A stretch of DNA of 64,000 bases from positions 343,628-407,627 of the forward strand of contig NZ_LMVC01000005.1 of the NCBI RefSeq assembly GCF_001510655.1. The letters are read 5' to 3'. Origin of the DNA: Fictibacillus sp. FJAT-27399 (lineage in GTDB: Bacteria > Bacillota > Bacilli > Bacillales > Fictibacillaceae). This document shows, in pieces, positions 33,700 to 45,930 of the stretch. The stretch's first letter is position 1. Each line of letters begins with the position of its first letter. A program made the translations under genes and the position numbers. The notes under the pieces are model-generated. The model was not told the DNA's origin, searched no databases, and saw only the letters and a list, made by a program, of their open reading frames with translations.

Positions 33700-34899
33700 C
33701 TATCTATAAATATGCACGAACGGTTCGCTGCTTCCGTCATCCCGGACGATGAGCGCTTCCGGTTTATTGACGGCAGATTGGATGTTGATTGTAACCGGCA
33801 CGCTTGGAAGCTCCTTCATCACCGACGAGGTAACATACTGTGTGAACGAGATGACTTCAGCTTTGCCTTGGAACTGCATCGGGATATCGATGTCCAGACG
33901 GTTCAGGTTGCCGTCCCGGTATTGAGCTTTTCCGATTACTCCTACATAGTTCGGGAAGTAGTCCTGAATTTTGGTCTTGAAGTTATTAAATTTCTCAGCA
34001 TCATCCCTTTTTGCTGCGGTCGCATCTTTTGAAGGGAATAAATAGTAACGGTCGTCAATCTTATCCCAGCTTCCGAGCTGCGAACTGCCCGCTCCGGCTG
34101 ATGCCGATGCAAAAAAGTGCCCTGGTGTGACCGATTCTTTTTCCGCTTCCTGATAGAGAGCGATGGTGATCGGAACATTTTTCAGTGCATGGTTTTGGCG
34201 AATACGCTGGATGACCTGCTGTCCCATTTTTCTTGCTTCACGGGAAACATCACTTGAGTCAAGCTTCTTGGAGCCGTTATAAATCAAGCCAGCCTTGTCT
34301 GTCGCCTTGTAATAGTACGTAGAGTTAAACGATAAACCCACAACGACACCGCCGAGTTTAACTTTATCATTTCCGCTCTGTACAAGGTAATTCTGCTCCA
34401 GTACATACGATAAGTATTTCGGATGTTTATCTTCTGCTGCCATTACTTGCTTGTAAGGAGCATCCTTCTTAACCCCCAAAGCAGGGTTAAGACCTTTTTG
34501 GGCCATGTCTGTTTTATTATCCTTCTCAGTCTTCTCGTCCGCACGCTTCAGCCAGTTATTGACGGTCGTGGAAGACAGGTATTGGCCCTCCTGGTAGTAA
34601 TACTTGTCCGTGCTGAAATTATCCTGAGCAATCCGCATGAGGCCGAGTTCAAACTCGTTGATATCCAAGCGGTTATCTACACCGTACTTGATTAAGCCGC
34701 GAGCACCGCCTGGCTCAAACGGTACAATGCTTCGGTAATATTTTTCCCCGGTTTTGATCTCCCCGGTAATGATGGCTTTTTCTTCGGTTTTCCCTTGTTT
34801 CTTTACAACTTCCTCTTCCTTCTGCAGCTTGTCTCTGTTCATACAGCCGCTCAGGATCAAAAGGGAGCTTAACAGGATCAGGCTGATCCGCTTTATCAT
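33700..34899 (-). CDS. camS: CamS-family lipoprotein (YerH)
   Basis: A 399-residue lipoprotein with lipobox LLILSGC (Cys 19). The mature sequence YYRSIVPFEPGGARGLIKYG and FELGLMRIAQDNFSTDKYYYQEG is characteristic of the CamS/YerH group; in staphylococci and enterococci the signal peptide of such proteins is the source of a sex pheromone. The role in Bacillus is unknown. It follows ligA by 42 nt, the B. subtilis order (ligA-yerH). Confidence 0.93.
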   Translation of the reverse strand: MIKRISLILLSSLLILSGCMNRDKLQKEEEVVKKQGKTEEKAIITGEIKTGEKYYRSIVPFEPGGARGLIKYGVDNRLDINEFELGLMRIAQDNFSTDKYYYQEGQYLSSTTVNNWLKRADEKTEKDNKTDMAQKGLNPALGVKKDAPYKQVMAAEDKHPKYLSYVLEQNYLVQSGNDKVKLGGVVVGLSFNSTYYYKATDKAGLIYNGSKKLDSSDVSREARKMGQQVIQRIRQNHALKNVPITIALYQEAEKESVTPGHFFASASAGAGSSQLGSWDKIDDRYYLFPSKDATAAKRDDAEKFNNFKTKIQDYFPNYVGVIGKAQYRDGNLNRLDIDIPMQFQGKAEVISFTQYVTSSVMKELPSVPVTINIQSAVNKPEALIVRDDGSSEPFVHIYR

Positions 34900-34941
34900 G
34901 GTAACACTCCTCCATAAAACTTGATGGAACAGAGCTATTCT

Positions 34942-36990
<2,049 letters not shown>

Positions 36991-37002
36991 TTAATGGAAT
37001 AA

Positions 37003-37327
37003 GGGGCTGTCCTGAAAGTCGAAAATTGACCTTCAGCAGCTCCTTTTTGTCTTGAAAATCTTCAATGAAAAGTTGATTGAAGTGGAAGGTGCGAGACTCC
37101 TCGAAAATGAACTTCACATTTTCTTCGTGCGATAAAAAGCTGCCGGAGCCTTCCTTGTCCTGCGGGACTAGCGTGACAGGTGAGACTCCCGCAGGCGCTA
37201 GCGCCAAAAAGTAGGCGTTCACGCCGGTAAGGCTCACCGCACGCCCCGCGAAAGTAGGAGCTCGCGCCGGTAAAAGCGAGCACCCTGGAACGGAAATCAA
37301 CAGCTTACAGACTTCTTGGACAGCCCC
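37003..37327 (+). repeat. MITE-like element, family GGGGCTGTCC, copy 3 (325 bp)
   Basis: Same ends as copies 1 and 2 (GGGGCTGTCC ... GGACAGCCCC) and the long core, with an additional duplicated stretch (two GCGCCGGTAA/CACGCCGGTAAG-like pieces). It fills nearly the whole gap between pcrA and ligA. Open frames within it (36929-37300) are artefacts. Confidence 0.88.
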
Positions 37328-37347
37328 TTTAAACGCACGTTTAAAAA

Positions 37348-39591
37348 CTACATTTTTTCAATCGGAGCAAACTTCGCAAGCAGCCGTTTCAGTCCTACCG
37401 GCTGCGGGAACGCAATGTCCAATTCCAGTGAGTCGCCTTCACCCTTCATGCTGACGACCACGCCTGTCTCCCATTTGCGGTGTTTTACTTTGTCCCCGAC
37501 TTTCCAATCCGGCTTTTCGCCTCCATTAGTCGTATAAACAGGAGATGTTTTCTTAACAGCAGCCGGCTGCTTCATGAAGGAAGGAGCAGCATTGGAACGT
37601 GACGATCTTCCCCAGCTCGGAGTTTCCTTTTCCTTTTGAACGGATTCAAGCAACTCCTCTGGAATCTCGCCGATAAACCGGGATACCGGGTTCATGTTCG
37701 TACGTCCGAACAATGTTCTCATCCGAGCGTTCGTTAAATAAAGCTCCTGTTCGGCACGTGTAATTCCAACGTAAGCCAGTCGTCGTTCTTCTTCCATTTC
37801 GCTTTCTTCAAAGAGAGCACGGCTGTGCGGGAATACACCCTCCTCCAAACCAATCAGGAAGACAACCGGGAACTCCAGGCCTTTAGCGGAGTGCAAGGTC
37901 ATCAGAACAACCGATTCTTTCGGCTTATCGCCTTCATCCTCATCCAGGCGGTCAATGTCTGCTACAAGGGCCAAGTCGGTCAAGAATGCCACAAGGCTCT
38001 TATCTTCCTGCTGTTTTTCAAAGTCTTGCGTTACAGAAAGGAACTCGTCAATGTTCTCCAGACGGCTTTCCGATTCAAGCGACTTATCTGCCTTCAGCAT
38101 GTCGCGGTAACCCGTCTTATCAATCACTTCTTCCACAAGCTCGGTCACCGAAAGGAACTCCTGCATTCGGGTCCAGTTCGTGATCAGCTCGGAAAAATCG
38201 CGCAATACGCCTGTAATCCGGGATGTTAATCCGATCTGCTCCACTTCCTGAAGCGCTTGGTACATGGAAAGATCATTATCCGCTCCATATTGGAGAATCT
38301 TATCGACAGTCGAAGCACCGATTCCGCGCTTCGGTACATTAATGATCCGCATCATGCTGATGTCATCATCCGGGTTCGCAATGAGGCGAAGATAGGCAAG
38401 AATGTCCTTGATCTCTTTGCGGTCGTAGAACTTGGTGCCGCCGACGATGTTATACGGGATGTTCGACTTCATCAAAACTTCCTCGATTACTCGGGACTGG
38501 GCATTCGTACGATACAGGATGGCGATCTCTGAGCATTTGCGGCTTCCGCCGATGGTCATCTCACGGATCTTTCCTGCTACATAATGGCCCTCATCATGCT
38601 CACTGTCGCCTTGGTAATAAATAATATTCTGTCCTTCGTTTTTATCTGTCCACAGGTTTTTCGCCTTGCGGTTGAAGTTGTTCTCGATCACCTTGTTGGC
38701 TGCGTCCAGAATGGTTTTCGTAGAACGGTAGTTTTGCTCAAGCAAAACTACCTTCGCGTCATTGTAATCTTTTTCAAAAGAAAGGATGTTTGCGATGTCC
38801 GCTCCGCGCCAGCCGTAGATCGACTGATCCGAATCACCGACAACACAAAGGTTGCGGAAACGGTCAGCAAGCATTTGTACGAGCATATACTGCGCACGGT
38901 TTGTATCCTGATACTCATCCACGTGAATGTATTGGAACTTGCGCTGATAGAATTCCAGCACTTCCGGCACACGCTTGAAGAGATGGATGGTTGTCATAAT
39001 TAAATCATCAAAATCGAGCGCAGAGTTCTTTTTCAAACGTTTTTCATATTCTTGGTATACCTCATGGACGACACTGTCATACGGTCCGTTCATCGTTTTC
39101 GCAAAATCAGCACTCGTTTTCAGTTCATTTTTCAATGACGAAATAGAGCCCAAGATGCTCCGCGGCTCAAATTTTTTCGAATCCATGTTCTTGTCTTTTA
39201 AGATATTTTTGATTACCGAGAGCTGATCCGTAGAATCGAGGATCGAGAAGTTGCGGCTGATGCCGATCCGGTCGATATCACGCCGCAAAATTCTTACGCA
39301 CATGGAGTGGAATGTGGAAATCCAGATGTCTTCCGCTACAGGTCCAGTAATGCTGGCTACCCTTTCCTTCATCTCGCGTGCTGCTTTGTTCGTAAACGTG
39401 ATCGCGAGGATGTTCCATGGCGCGACTTCTTTCTCCATCAATAAATAAGCGATGCGGTGGGTCAGCACCCTCGTCTTACCGCTTCCCGCTCCCGCCATAA
39501 TTAAAAGCGGTCCCTGTGTATGTTTAACGGCTGCTCTCTGTTCAGGATTGAGTCCTGTCAGCAGCTTTTCGATCAATTGGTGCATACTCAT
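37348..39591 (-). CDS. pcrA: ATP-dependent 3'-5' DNA helicase PcrA (UvrD family)
   Basis: A 747-residue superfamily 1A helicase for repair and rolling-circle replication. Motifs in order: Walker [10 protein letters not shown] near residue 34, Ia [27 protein letters not shown] near residue 228, [44 protein letters not shown] near residue 570, [12 protein letters not shown]. The C-terminal RNA-polymerase-binding Tudor-like patch is [16 protein letters not shown]. Either of two close in-frame ATGs may start it; the ribosome binding site is weak (AGGTGA), suggesting coupling to pcrB. Confidence 0.97.
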   Translation of the reverse strand: MSMHQLIEKLLTGLNPEQRAAVKHTQGPLLIMAGAGSGKTRVLTHRIAYLLMEKEVAPWNILAITFTNKAAREMKERVASITGPVAEDIWISTFHSMCVRILRRDIDRIGISRNFSILDSTDQLSVIKNILKDKNMDSKKFEPRSILGSISSLKNELKTSADFAKTMNGPYDSVVHEVYQEYEKRLKKNSALDFDDLIMTTIHLFKRVPEVLEFYQRKFQYIHVDEYQDTNRAQYMLVQMLADRFRNLCVVGDSDQSIYGWRGADIANILSFEKDYNDAKVVLLEQNYRSTKTILDAANKVIENNFNRKAKNLWTDKNEGQNIIYYQGDSEHDEGHYVAGKIREMTIGGSRKCSEIAILYRTNAQSRVIEEVLMKSNIPYNIVGGTKFYDRKEIKDILAYLRLIANPDDDISMMRIINVPKRGIGASTVDKILQYGADNDLSMYQALQEVEQIGLTSRITGVLRDFSELITNWTRMQEFLSVTELVEEVIDKTGYRDMLKADKSLESESRLENIDEFLSVTQDFEKQQEDKSLVAFLTDLALVADIDRLDEDEGDKPKESVVLMTLHSAKGLEFPVVFLIGLEEGVFPHSRALFEESEMEEERRLAYVGITRAEQELYLTNARMRTLFGRTNMNPVSRFIGEIPEELLESVQKEKETPSWGRSSRSNAAPSFMKQPAAVKKTSPVYTTNGGEKPDWKVGDKVKHRKWETGVVVSMKGEGDSLELDIAFPQPVGLKRLLAKFAPIEKM

Positions 39592-39657
39592 TTATCCGTC
39601 ACCTGCCCAAACGTTTGTTCTTATTTCTATTGTAAATGATTTGCTGTCTTACTTCAA

Positions 39658-40347
39658 TTATCCTTTTACAGCTTTTACTGTCTCAAGTGCACTCTTCAAA
39701 TCGTCGTAAATAATGTTGCCGATGATGACCGTGTCAGCGAAGACTGCCATCTCTCTCGCCTGTTCTGCATTTGAAATACCGCCGCCATAATAAAACTTCG
39801 TACGGTCCAGCACTTTCCTAACTTCCTTCACGACCTCAATGTCGCCATACATTCCGCTGTATTCAAGATAAAACACGGGAAGCCTGAACATTTTTTCCGC
39901 CATGCGCGCATATGCTACAACATCTTCTAATGAAAGACTGGCATTCGCGCTGGAGTATTCTGCGGCTTTGCAATCCGGATTCACGATGCAATAGCCTTCC
40001 GTCACAATCTCCTCCCAGTTCATGAGATCGCCGTATTCCTTCACCGCCTCATGCTGCAAGCCGACAATAAAGCTGGCGTCCCTGCTGTTAAGAACGGTCG
40101 GAATATAGTAAAAATCAAAACCGGGAGTCAATGATTCAATGTTGGAAACCTCCAGGACACAGGGAACCGCAAACTTGCGGATCCGCGACATCAAATCAAG
40201 AGTATTATCAAGTGTTACTCCGTCACTCCCGCCAACGATGACCGCATCCGTGCCTGACTCGCAGACAGCCTCCAAATCGGCATCCGATATTTCCTTATTG
40301 GGATCCAGCTTAAAAATATGCTTCCAAACCCGATAATCAAAATTCAT
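39658..40347 (-). CDS. pcrB: Heptaprenylglyceryl phosphate synthase
   Basis: A 229-residue TIM-barrel enzyme that joins glycerol-1-phosphate and a heptaprenyl chain, making an archaeal-type ether lipid in Bacillales. Marks: [20 protein letters not shown] near residue 9, [14 protein letters not shown] near residue 35, [10 protein letters not shown] near residue 158, and the phosphate loop [12 protein letters not shown] plus [14 protein letters not shown] 40347 follows GGGAGG; the frame extends 25 codons further without a start signal. First gene of pcrB-pcrA-ligA-camS. Confidence 0.95.
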   Translation of the reverse strand: MNFDYRVWKHIFKLDPNKEISDADLEAVCESGTDAVIVGGSDGVTLDNTLDLMSRIRKFAVPCVLEVSNIESLTPGFDFYYIPTVLNSRDASFIVGLQHEAVKEYGDLMNWEEIVTEGYCIVNPDCKAAEYSSANASLSLEDVVAYARMAEKMFRLPVFYLEYSGMYGDIEVVKEVRKVLDRTKFYYGGGISNAEQAREMAVFADTVIIGNIIYDDLKSALETVKAVKG

Positions 40348-40618
40348 AAGATCCTCCCAGTAAATGCTGAAACGCCTGTTTAAAAACGGCCGAGCTGGGA
40401 TGAAAATTGTAACTTTTTTCATCCTCTTTGGGCGTTGAAGCTGGATAATTCAATCTATACTTTCTAAACCGGGATCATCCCGGCCGGTTATTCTCTTTAT
40501 ACCTTTTGCCATTATATCAAAAATTATAGGGCTACTCATCTTTGACACTGTGAAACAACGCTTACATTACGATTAATTTTTGGTAACCTTACAAAAAGCG
40601 ATGAACAGGAGAATGTGT

Positions 40619-41164
40619 ATGTTTTTTTTGCAAGTTGATGAGGAAATTTCCTTGAAGATGCTCGAAAAAAGAGATGCCCAGCTCCTCTTCCAGCTGACCG
40701 ATTATTCAAGAGACCACCTGAGGAATTGGCTTGGCTGGGTCGATTATTCACGTACCTTAAAAGATACAAAAACATTCATTAAACTGGCGCAGCAGAAGTA
40801 TGCCGACTATACGGACCTCGTCACCCTCATCTGGTACCGGGGCATTCCGGCCGGCTCTCTGGCACTGTATGACATCAAGTGGAATAACTTTTCGGCGAAC
40901 ATTGGATATTGGCTGGGCAAGGACTTTGAAGGCCAGGGCATCATGACCCGGTCGTGCGATGCGATGGTGGACTATGCGTTTGGAACGCTCGGCCTGAACC
41001 GGCTGGAACTGAAGGCCGCACTGGACAATAAAAGAAGCCGCTCTGTTGCAGAACGGCTTGGTTTTCATCAAGAAGGAGAACTCCGCCAGGCGGAATGGCT
41101 TTACGACCACTTTGTAGATGTTGCGGTCTATGGCATGCTGGCGAGGGATCGGTTTCAAAAATAA
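40619..41164 (+). CDS. RimJ/RimL-type N-acetyltransferase (YdaF-like)
   Basis: A 181-residue GNAT of the ribosomal-protein-serine acetyltransferase branch: ISLKMLEKRDAQLLFQLTD at the N-terminus, then IGYWLGKDFEGQGIMTRSCD (acetyl-CoA loop) near residue 98, and LNRLELKAALDNKRSRSVAERLGF near residue 130, both typical of RimL/YdaF. ATG 40619 lies 9 nt behind AGGAG. Monocistronic; convergent with the VC0807-like gene, only 1 nt apart. Confidence 0.88.
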   Translation: MFFLQVDEEISLKMLEKRDAQLLFQLTDYSRDHLRNWLGWVDYSRTLKDTKTFIKLAQQKYADYTDLVTLIWYRGIPAGSLALYDIKWNNFSANIGYWLGKDFEGQGIMTRSCDAMVDYAFGTLGLNRLELKAALDNKRSRSVAERLGFHQEGELRQAEWLYDHFVDVAVYGMLARDRFQK

Positions 41165-41165
41165 C

Positions 41166-41831
41166 TCAGATTTTTGGTTCCGTTTGAATCGGGCTGTCCG
41201 AACCCTCAGGCCCTTTGTTCTTCTCATGATAGTTATAGATTTTTAAAGATATAAATACAAAGCCTGCTGTGATCAGGCCTCCAAAAATCCAGCCTGAAAT
41301 CTTCATCGAGAATAAAATAAAATCATACTTCTTCGCGCCGTATTCCATCAGGAGATACGATTTCAATCCGGCCTGGAACAAACTGCGGAATGCAAACAGT
41401 CCGGTAAGCCAAACAAAATACTTATAAAATTCAGGCTGACGGTACAGAGACTGCGTCTTGTCCCTCGGTTCACCCTGGAGATAAGCAATATCCACCGCAA
41501 AGTGCATGCCAAGCGGCTGTTTGATCAGAATGGTCGTGAATATCAGCAGCGCCATAAAAATACCGAAGAACACCTGGTTCCAAAGCATTCGGCCGGCTCC
41601 CCCTGACAGGAGGTCGATCGTTGTTCCGGCAAACAGGGAGAACAGAATAAACATCCCTGTAACATTGAATTGCTTTTCTTTCACAAACCGGTATATGGTA
41701 TAGATGAAACCTGGAGCGGAAGACAGCAGGATGGCGTAATAATCGCCCAAAATGTCTCTTCCCTGGTTCCAGATCAGATAAGGCAGTATTAAATAAAACA
41801 GCAAATCAAAAACTACGATGCTTTTCTTCAA
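41166..41831 (-). CDS. VC0807-family integral membrane protein
   Basis: A roughly 221-residue protein with about six TM helices (for example VVFDLLFYLILPYLIW, AILLSSAPGFIYTIY, MFILFSLFAGTTIDLL). GGAGRMLWNQ and the IKQPLGMHFAVDIAY segment fit the VC0807 group, related to intracellular septation-like proteins. Function unknown. The start is TTG 41831 or GTG 41840; the latter overlaps the GGGAAG site. Confidence 0.75.
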   Translation of the reverse strand: MKKSIVVFDLLFYLILPYLIWNQGRDILGDYYAILLSSAPGFIYTIYRFVKEKQFNVTGMFILFSLFAGTTIDLLSGGAGRMLWNQVFFGIFMALLIFTTILIKQPLGMHFAVDIAYLQGEPRDKTQSLYRQPEFYKYFVWLTGLFAFRSLFQAGLKSYLLMEYGAKKYDFILFSMKISGWIFGGLITAGFVFISLKIYNYHEKNKGPEGSDSPIQTEPKI

Positions 41832-41961
41832 GTTCTTCACTTCCCGTTTTGGAATGTTTCGTTACTCTTGCTGGATTGTGCAAAATGCTCGATACTCTTG
41901 TCCATAGTGTTCGGCCGACTCTGATTCTTTTGACCTTACTCCTTATTGAAGAGGTGATTTT

Positions 41962-42381
41962 ATGATTAGACAAGCCACCTTAGAGGACATATCCGCCTTG
42001 GCTTCCCTGTCGTTACAGCTCGGTTACACAGGTGATACTACTGAAATCATAACACGGTTGGAAAAAATTATCATCCAGAAAAATGCTGCTCTTTTTGTAC
42101 AAGAAGTGAACGGTACGATCGCCGGCTGGGTTCATGTCTATGGAAAAACATTGCTGCAAATGGAATATTGCGAGATCGGCGGTTTGGTAGTCGATGAGTC
42201 ACAACGCCGGTTAGGTGTGGGAAAAGAATTAATGAAAAGATGTGAAACGTGGGCGCTGGAAAACGGCTATGATCAAATCCGGCTCCGTTCGGGCGCTGAA
42301 CGAAAAGAAGCGCACCGATTTTACGAAAACATCGGCTACGAACGTGTGAAAAAGCAAGAAGTGTTTACTCGTAAGCTTTAA
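41962..42381 (+). CDS. GNAT family N-acetyltransferase
   Basis: A 139-residue single-domain GNAT: IRQATLEDISALASLSLQLG at the N-terminus, then CEIGGLVVDESQRRLGVGKE (acetyl-CoA loop) near residues 73-92 and AHRFYENIGYERVKKQ at the end. GAGGTG precedes ATG 41962. The substrate cannot be predicted. Followed by a hairpin that is also the left edge of repeat element A. Confidence 0.87.
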   Translation: MIRQATLEDISALASLSLQLGYTGDTTEIITRLEKIIIQKNAALFVQEVNGTIAGWVHVYGKTLLQMEYCEIGGLVVDESQRRLGVGKELMKRCETWALENGYDQIRLRSGAERKEAHRFYENIGYERVKKQEVFTRKL

Positions 42382-42386
42382 ATGTG

Positions 42387-42423
42387 GAGGCCGCCAAGTG
42401 ATCTGATTCCAGGTGGCCTTTTT
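42387..42423 (+). terminator. Terminator behind the GNAT gene
   Basis: Hairpin AGGCCGCC/GGTGGCCT followed by five T. A related GTGGCC-TTTTT stretch precedes the other copy of repeat element A, so the hairpin may belong to that element. Confidence 0.75.
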
Positions 42424-42600
42424 GTCGGCCTCAAATGGATTGTCTGGGGTCGTTACTTGCGGTTCGGCATGTTTTACTTGCGGAAATGGTGAGTTTACTT
42501 GCGGTTCCACACCATTTACTTGCGAAAATGCAGACTTTACTTGCGATAATGGACCACTTACTTGCAAAACACATCATTTTCATAAAATCGTCACGCCGTA
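42392..42600 (+). repeat. Dispersed element A, copy 2: six TTACTTGC units phased at 21 bp
   Basis: TTACTTGC starts at 42453, 42474, 42495, 42516, 42537 and 42558, every interval exactly 21 bp. The edges CCTCAAATGG and CATCATTTTCATAAAA match copy 1 at 0.53-0.71 kb, while most spacers differ. Long open frames here are by-products of the stop-free 21-mer. Confidence 0.87.
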
Positions 42601-42614
42601 TAACTCCACAAAAC

Positions 42615-42651
42615 AGAAAACCTGCACCGCCCAAAGGCGTTACAGGTTTTA
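42615..42651 (-). terminator. Terminator behind yerC
   Basis: Hairpin AAAACCTG/CAGGTTTT with inner GCC/GGC; it overlaps the last codons of yerC. Confidence 0.7.
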
Positions 42652-42957
42652 CTTCGTTTCTTCTTTATTTCCGTGTACCCGATCGAGTGCCATTTGATAG
42701 GCATCGTTTCCGAAGTTCAGGCATCGCTTCACACGGGAAATCGTCGCTGTGCTGGCGCCGGTTTCTGATTCAATTTTATGATAGGTCTTTCCTTCACGAA
42801 GCATGCGGGCTACTTCAAGGCGCTGTGCCAGTGACTGGATCTCGTTCATCGTGCACAGATCATCGAAGAACATATAGCATTCTTCCAGATCTTTTAGTGA
42901 AAGGACGGCTTCAAACAGCTGATCAAGCGCCTTTCCTCTTAATTTATCAATTTGCAT
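42649..42957 (-). CDS. yerC: TrpR-like DNA-binding protein YerC/YecD
   Basis: A 102-residue helical protein of the TrpR/YerC family: FFDDLCTMNEIQSLAQRLEV near residues 30-49 and the helix-turn-helix TYHKIESETGASTATISRVK near residues 58-77. It probably binds DNA as a dimer; its targets are unknown. AAGGAG lies 10 nt upstream. It follows the yerB-like gene by 20 nt, as in B. subtilis. Confidence 0.92.
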   Translation of the reverse strand: MQIDKLRGKALDQLFEAVLSLKDLEECYMFFDDLCTMNEIQSLAQRLEVARMLREGKTYHKIESETGASTATISRVKRCLNFGNDAYQMALDRVHGNKEETK

Positions 42958-42977
42958 GTACTTGCACTCCTTCTGCT

Positions 42978-44009
42978 CTATTCAATAGAAACGCTCTTAC
43001 TGATTCCTGGCTGCGCCGGGATGATGTTGATCCAGGTTTTTCCCGGAACGAAACCTGTGCCAGACGGGATGATTCTACCGTCTTTGTTTTCCCAGCTAAC
43101 TTCCCTGGCTTTTCCGCGCTGAAGTAAAATGGCTTTGCCTCCGGATGTAAGGTCAATTTCTCTTCGTCCGTAACTATCAATGATTTTATGGCTTGCTTCC
43201 ACAATCAGCACGTTATCGAGTTCGATCGGTGTTTTGGTTTCGCGGTCAGTGGTCGGCTTCTCGTTGCTGAAGCGGGCATACCGTTTCGTTGATGAGTCGT
43301 AGGTATAGCCGACAGTCTCACCGTGATTGTATGTTATCAGAACTTTATCGGCTTTGTCACCAGTAAGCGTTTTGACCTCCGATGGTTTTAAGAAAGGAAG
43401 AGGCTTTATTTTATCTTTATTGTCATAGCCTTTCTTCTTTAAACCTTTCATGATGTCTTTGTACTTAATATACGAGTTATGAGGCGCCTGCCGGAACGAT
43501 GCCCGGTGAAAAAGCGTGCCGTCATAATACAGGCCGTTCAGCGAATCCACCTTGCTGTTGCTGCCGGAAAGGATTTTCTTCGCTTCCGGACTCCAGCCAT
43601 GATGAACGTAAAAAGCATGAAAACCCTGGCTCAGCTCAATAAAGTAATCGCGTGCGCTGCGGACGGGCCCGACCACCTCTGGTTTCTCGCTCTGAAATAC
43701 GGCAAGAAAGCGTGTAATATCCCCTTCCGCCAAAACTTCGTAAACGAGATCCGCCTTATGAAGCCCGGACTGCGGACGAGCCTTCCAGTGATTGTTGATC
43801 ATTACGGCAAACACCCTTGCATCGGTGTCCTTGTTCGTTTTGATTCCTGTCAGCGGATACGTGTTTTTCAGCTCTGTCTTCTTTTCTTTCTTTTCAGGAG
43901 CTTTCGTATGTTCCGCAGGCTTTTTGTTACTTGCCGTTTCTTCCTTCTGGCAGCCTGCACCGCCCAGGATCAATAGAGCCGCACAAAAGCTAAGCAGCCA
44001 TTTTTTCAT
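42978..44009 (-). CDS. yerB: DUF3048 lipoprotein YerB
   Basis: A 343-residue lipoprotein with lipobox LGGAGC (Cys 20), a Lys/Glu-rich linker, and the two DUF3048 parts: ARVFAVMINNHWKARPQSGL near residue 63 and VLAEGDITRFLAVFQSEKPE, then KVLITYNHGETVGYTYDSST near residue 225. The ectodomain is outside the membrane; function unknown. It lies between yerA and yerC as in B. subtilis. Confidence 0.92.
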   Translation of the reverse strand: MKKWLLSFCAALLILGGAGCQKEETASNKKPAEHTKAPEKKEKKTELKNTYPLTGIKTNKDTDARVFAVMINNHWKARPQSGLHKADLVYEVLAEGDITRFLAVFQSEKPEVVGPVRSARDYFIELSQGFHAFYVHHGWSPEAKKILSGSNSKVDSLNGLYYDGTLFHRASFRQAPHNSYIKYKDIMKGLKKKGYDNKDKIKPLPFLKPSEVKTLTGDKADKVLITYNHGETVGYTYDSSTKRYARFSNEKPTTDRETKTPIELDNVLIVEASHKIIDSYGRREIDLTSGGKAILLQRGKAREVSWENKDGRIIPSGTGFVPGKTWINIIPAQPGISKSVSIE

Positions 44010-44072
44010 CAGGCACCCCTGCCCCCCTGGCCCCCCCGGCCGAATTCTTTCCAGACGCTTTACTTCTTTAGT

Positions 44073-45815
44073 TTAACGCATAATCGAAGGAAAGAGTATG
44101 ACTTTCTTCTTCACATCGTAGATTCCTAGCTGTGTAATGCGGATATATGGCAAATGAGTTGAAGAAAAGAAAAGCAGACTGTAGATTGGATCTTCGAAGT
44201 GATATCCTCTTTTTCGCAGTTCTGACGTTAATGCCTTTTCTTCCTGTATGAGTTCTTCGACTGATGAAGAAGACATTCCTCCTCCAAGCGGCAGCTTGAC
44301 CTCGCTGATGATTTCTCCGTCCTCTACCAGCACGATGCCGCCTTTCATCTCTTTTACACGGTTAAACGCCGCGAGCATATCCCGCTTGCTTTTTCCGATT
44401 AAAAGCAGATCGCCCGTGCTCGAATAGGAGCTCGCAAACCCGGAAACTCCTTTGGCAAAGCCTTTGACCAGGGTGTTTACCCGCCACTTGCCTTTTTTGT
44501 CGACGAGCATGAAGAAGCATTCATCGTGTTCCATATTCAATTTTTCCTCAGTAGGATTGAGCTGAATCTGATACGGCTTCGTAATGACGGAGTTCACCAT
44601 CTCAATGCCTGCCAGTGAACTGAACTGAAAGTCTTTCCGCGACAGATCCCAGTTCAATTCGAGCGGCCCCATTCCATAATCGCTCCAAGGAAACGGTGCA
44701 CCAGCTTCCATAACCTCACCGTCACGCTTGATCCATTGCCCTTTGGCGAGCACAGACTCCGGATTCGGGTGCTGCACACTATCCAGGATATTGAGATGTG
44801 CTACTCTTCCCGGTGCGACCATTCCGAGTATATGCTCTTTGCCGTAATATCTTGCTATATTATAAGAAGCCATTTTATAAGCATCGATCGGATCAATTCC
44901 TTCTTCAAGCGCGATAGAAATCATTTTATCCGTGACGCCTTCTTCATAAAATGCCGGTGTTGATCCGTCCGTTGTAAAGATGACACGGTCAAAATGAGCC
45001 GCTCCAATCTCTTTCATCTCTTTTAAAATCTGTGAAAGATCGGGACGAATGGATGAATAGCGGAGAGAGGTGGTAAGTCCGAGGTTCAGCCTCATCATTG
45101 CTTCCTCTCCGGTCATCGCCTCATGATCGCAATCCACACCGAGCAGCGCCATCTGCGTCAAGGTTTTTTCAGAGGCACCAGGCAGATGCCCTTCGATCCG
45201 CTTTCCGGCCTTGCGTGTTTCCCGCATGAGATGAAGAATATGATCATCTCCCTGAAGGACTTTCGGCCAGCTTGTCAGCTCTCCGCCCTGTATGACATAA
45301 GGAGATGCTAGCATTTTTTTAATGTTGCTCAATGAGAACAAAGAGTCTTCATTCAAGAGCTCTGACTGGGAATCATAACGGCACCACCAATAGTACGTAA
45401 AAGGCAGCCGGTTCAGGTCTTCCATAATAGTAAGCGCTTTCGTAACTGGCAATGATAAAAAAAGCATAAGATTATCGCACATAAATGTCGTTGTGCCCCT
45501 TGCCGATGCATAACGGCCCAGAGTCTGGGGATTATATAGTTGAAATGGATGGGCATGCGGCTCAATGTAACCAGGGACGACATATTTACCGTCAATATCC
45601 AAAATCTCTGTCCCGTTCGTATGGCTGGGCATTTTATCCCCAACATAAACGATGCGGTTATCGTAAATCCATATGTTAGCTTTTGTCCAGCAGTGCCGGG
45701 CAGCATTTAAGTAGGTTGCATTCTGCAGTACGATCGACGGCGCTAATTCGCCCAGGATCACTGCTTGATGGCGGCGAAGGTCCGCCTTCGACCAAAACAA
45801 GAACTGGTTAGACAT
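44073..45815 (-). CDS. yerA: Putative adenine deaminase YerA
   Basis: A 580-residue amidohydrolase of the adenine-deaminase family. The metal-binding EPHAHPF is near residue 90, followed by GHLPGA near residue 195 and DHEAMTGEEAM, then FTTDGSTPAFYEEGVTDKMI near residue 290; the C-terminal adenine-deaminase domain carries LPLGGGMSSSSVEELI. ATG 45815 gives the 580-aa length; a GTG at 45824 overlaps the ribosome binding site. Whether YerA-type proteins truly deaminate adenine is uncertain, but the place next to the purine operon fits purine salvage. Confidence 0.88.
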   Translation of the reverse strand: MSNQFLFWSKADLRRHQAVILGELAPSIVLQNATYLNAARHCWTKANIWIYDNRIVYVGDKMPSHTNGTEILDIDGKYVVPGYIEPHAHPFQLYNPQTLGRYASARGTTTFMCDNLMLFLSLPVTKALTIMEDLNRLPFTYYWWCRYDSQSELLNEDSLFSLSNIKKMLASPYVIQGGELTSWPKVLQGDDHILHLMRETRKAGKRIEGHLPGASEKTLTQMALLGVDCDHEAMTGEEAMMRLNLGLTTSLRYSSIRPDLSQILKEMKEIGAAHFDRVIFTTDGSTPAFYEEGVTDKMISIALEEGIDPIDAYKMASYNIARYYGKEHILGMVAPGRVAHLNILDSVQHPNPESVLAKGQWIKRDGEVMEAGAPFPWSDYGMGPLELNWDLSRKDFQFSSLAGIEMVNSVITKPYQIQLNPTEEKLNMEHDECFFMLVDKKGKWRVNTLVKGFAKGVSGFASSYSSTGDLLLIGKSKRDMLAAFNRVKEMKGGIVLVEDGEIISEVKLPLGGGMSSSSVEELIQEEKALTSELRKRGYHFEDPIYSLLFFSSTHLPYIRITQLGIYDVKKKVILFPSIMR

Positions 45816-45930
45816 AGGTTTCACCTTTTTCTCTGTAAATTACATTTTCTCAAGGATACCATACAATTTTGGTTCGTGGGTGTCTTTACGCAAAACACAA
45901 AAAATCATCACAAAAAGGAGCATTCCCGTT

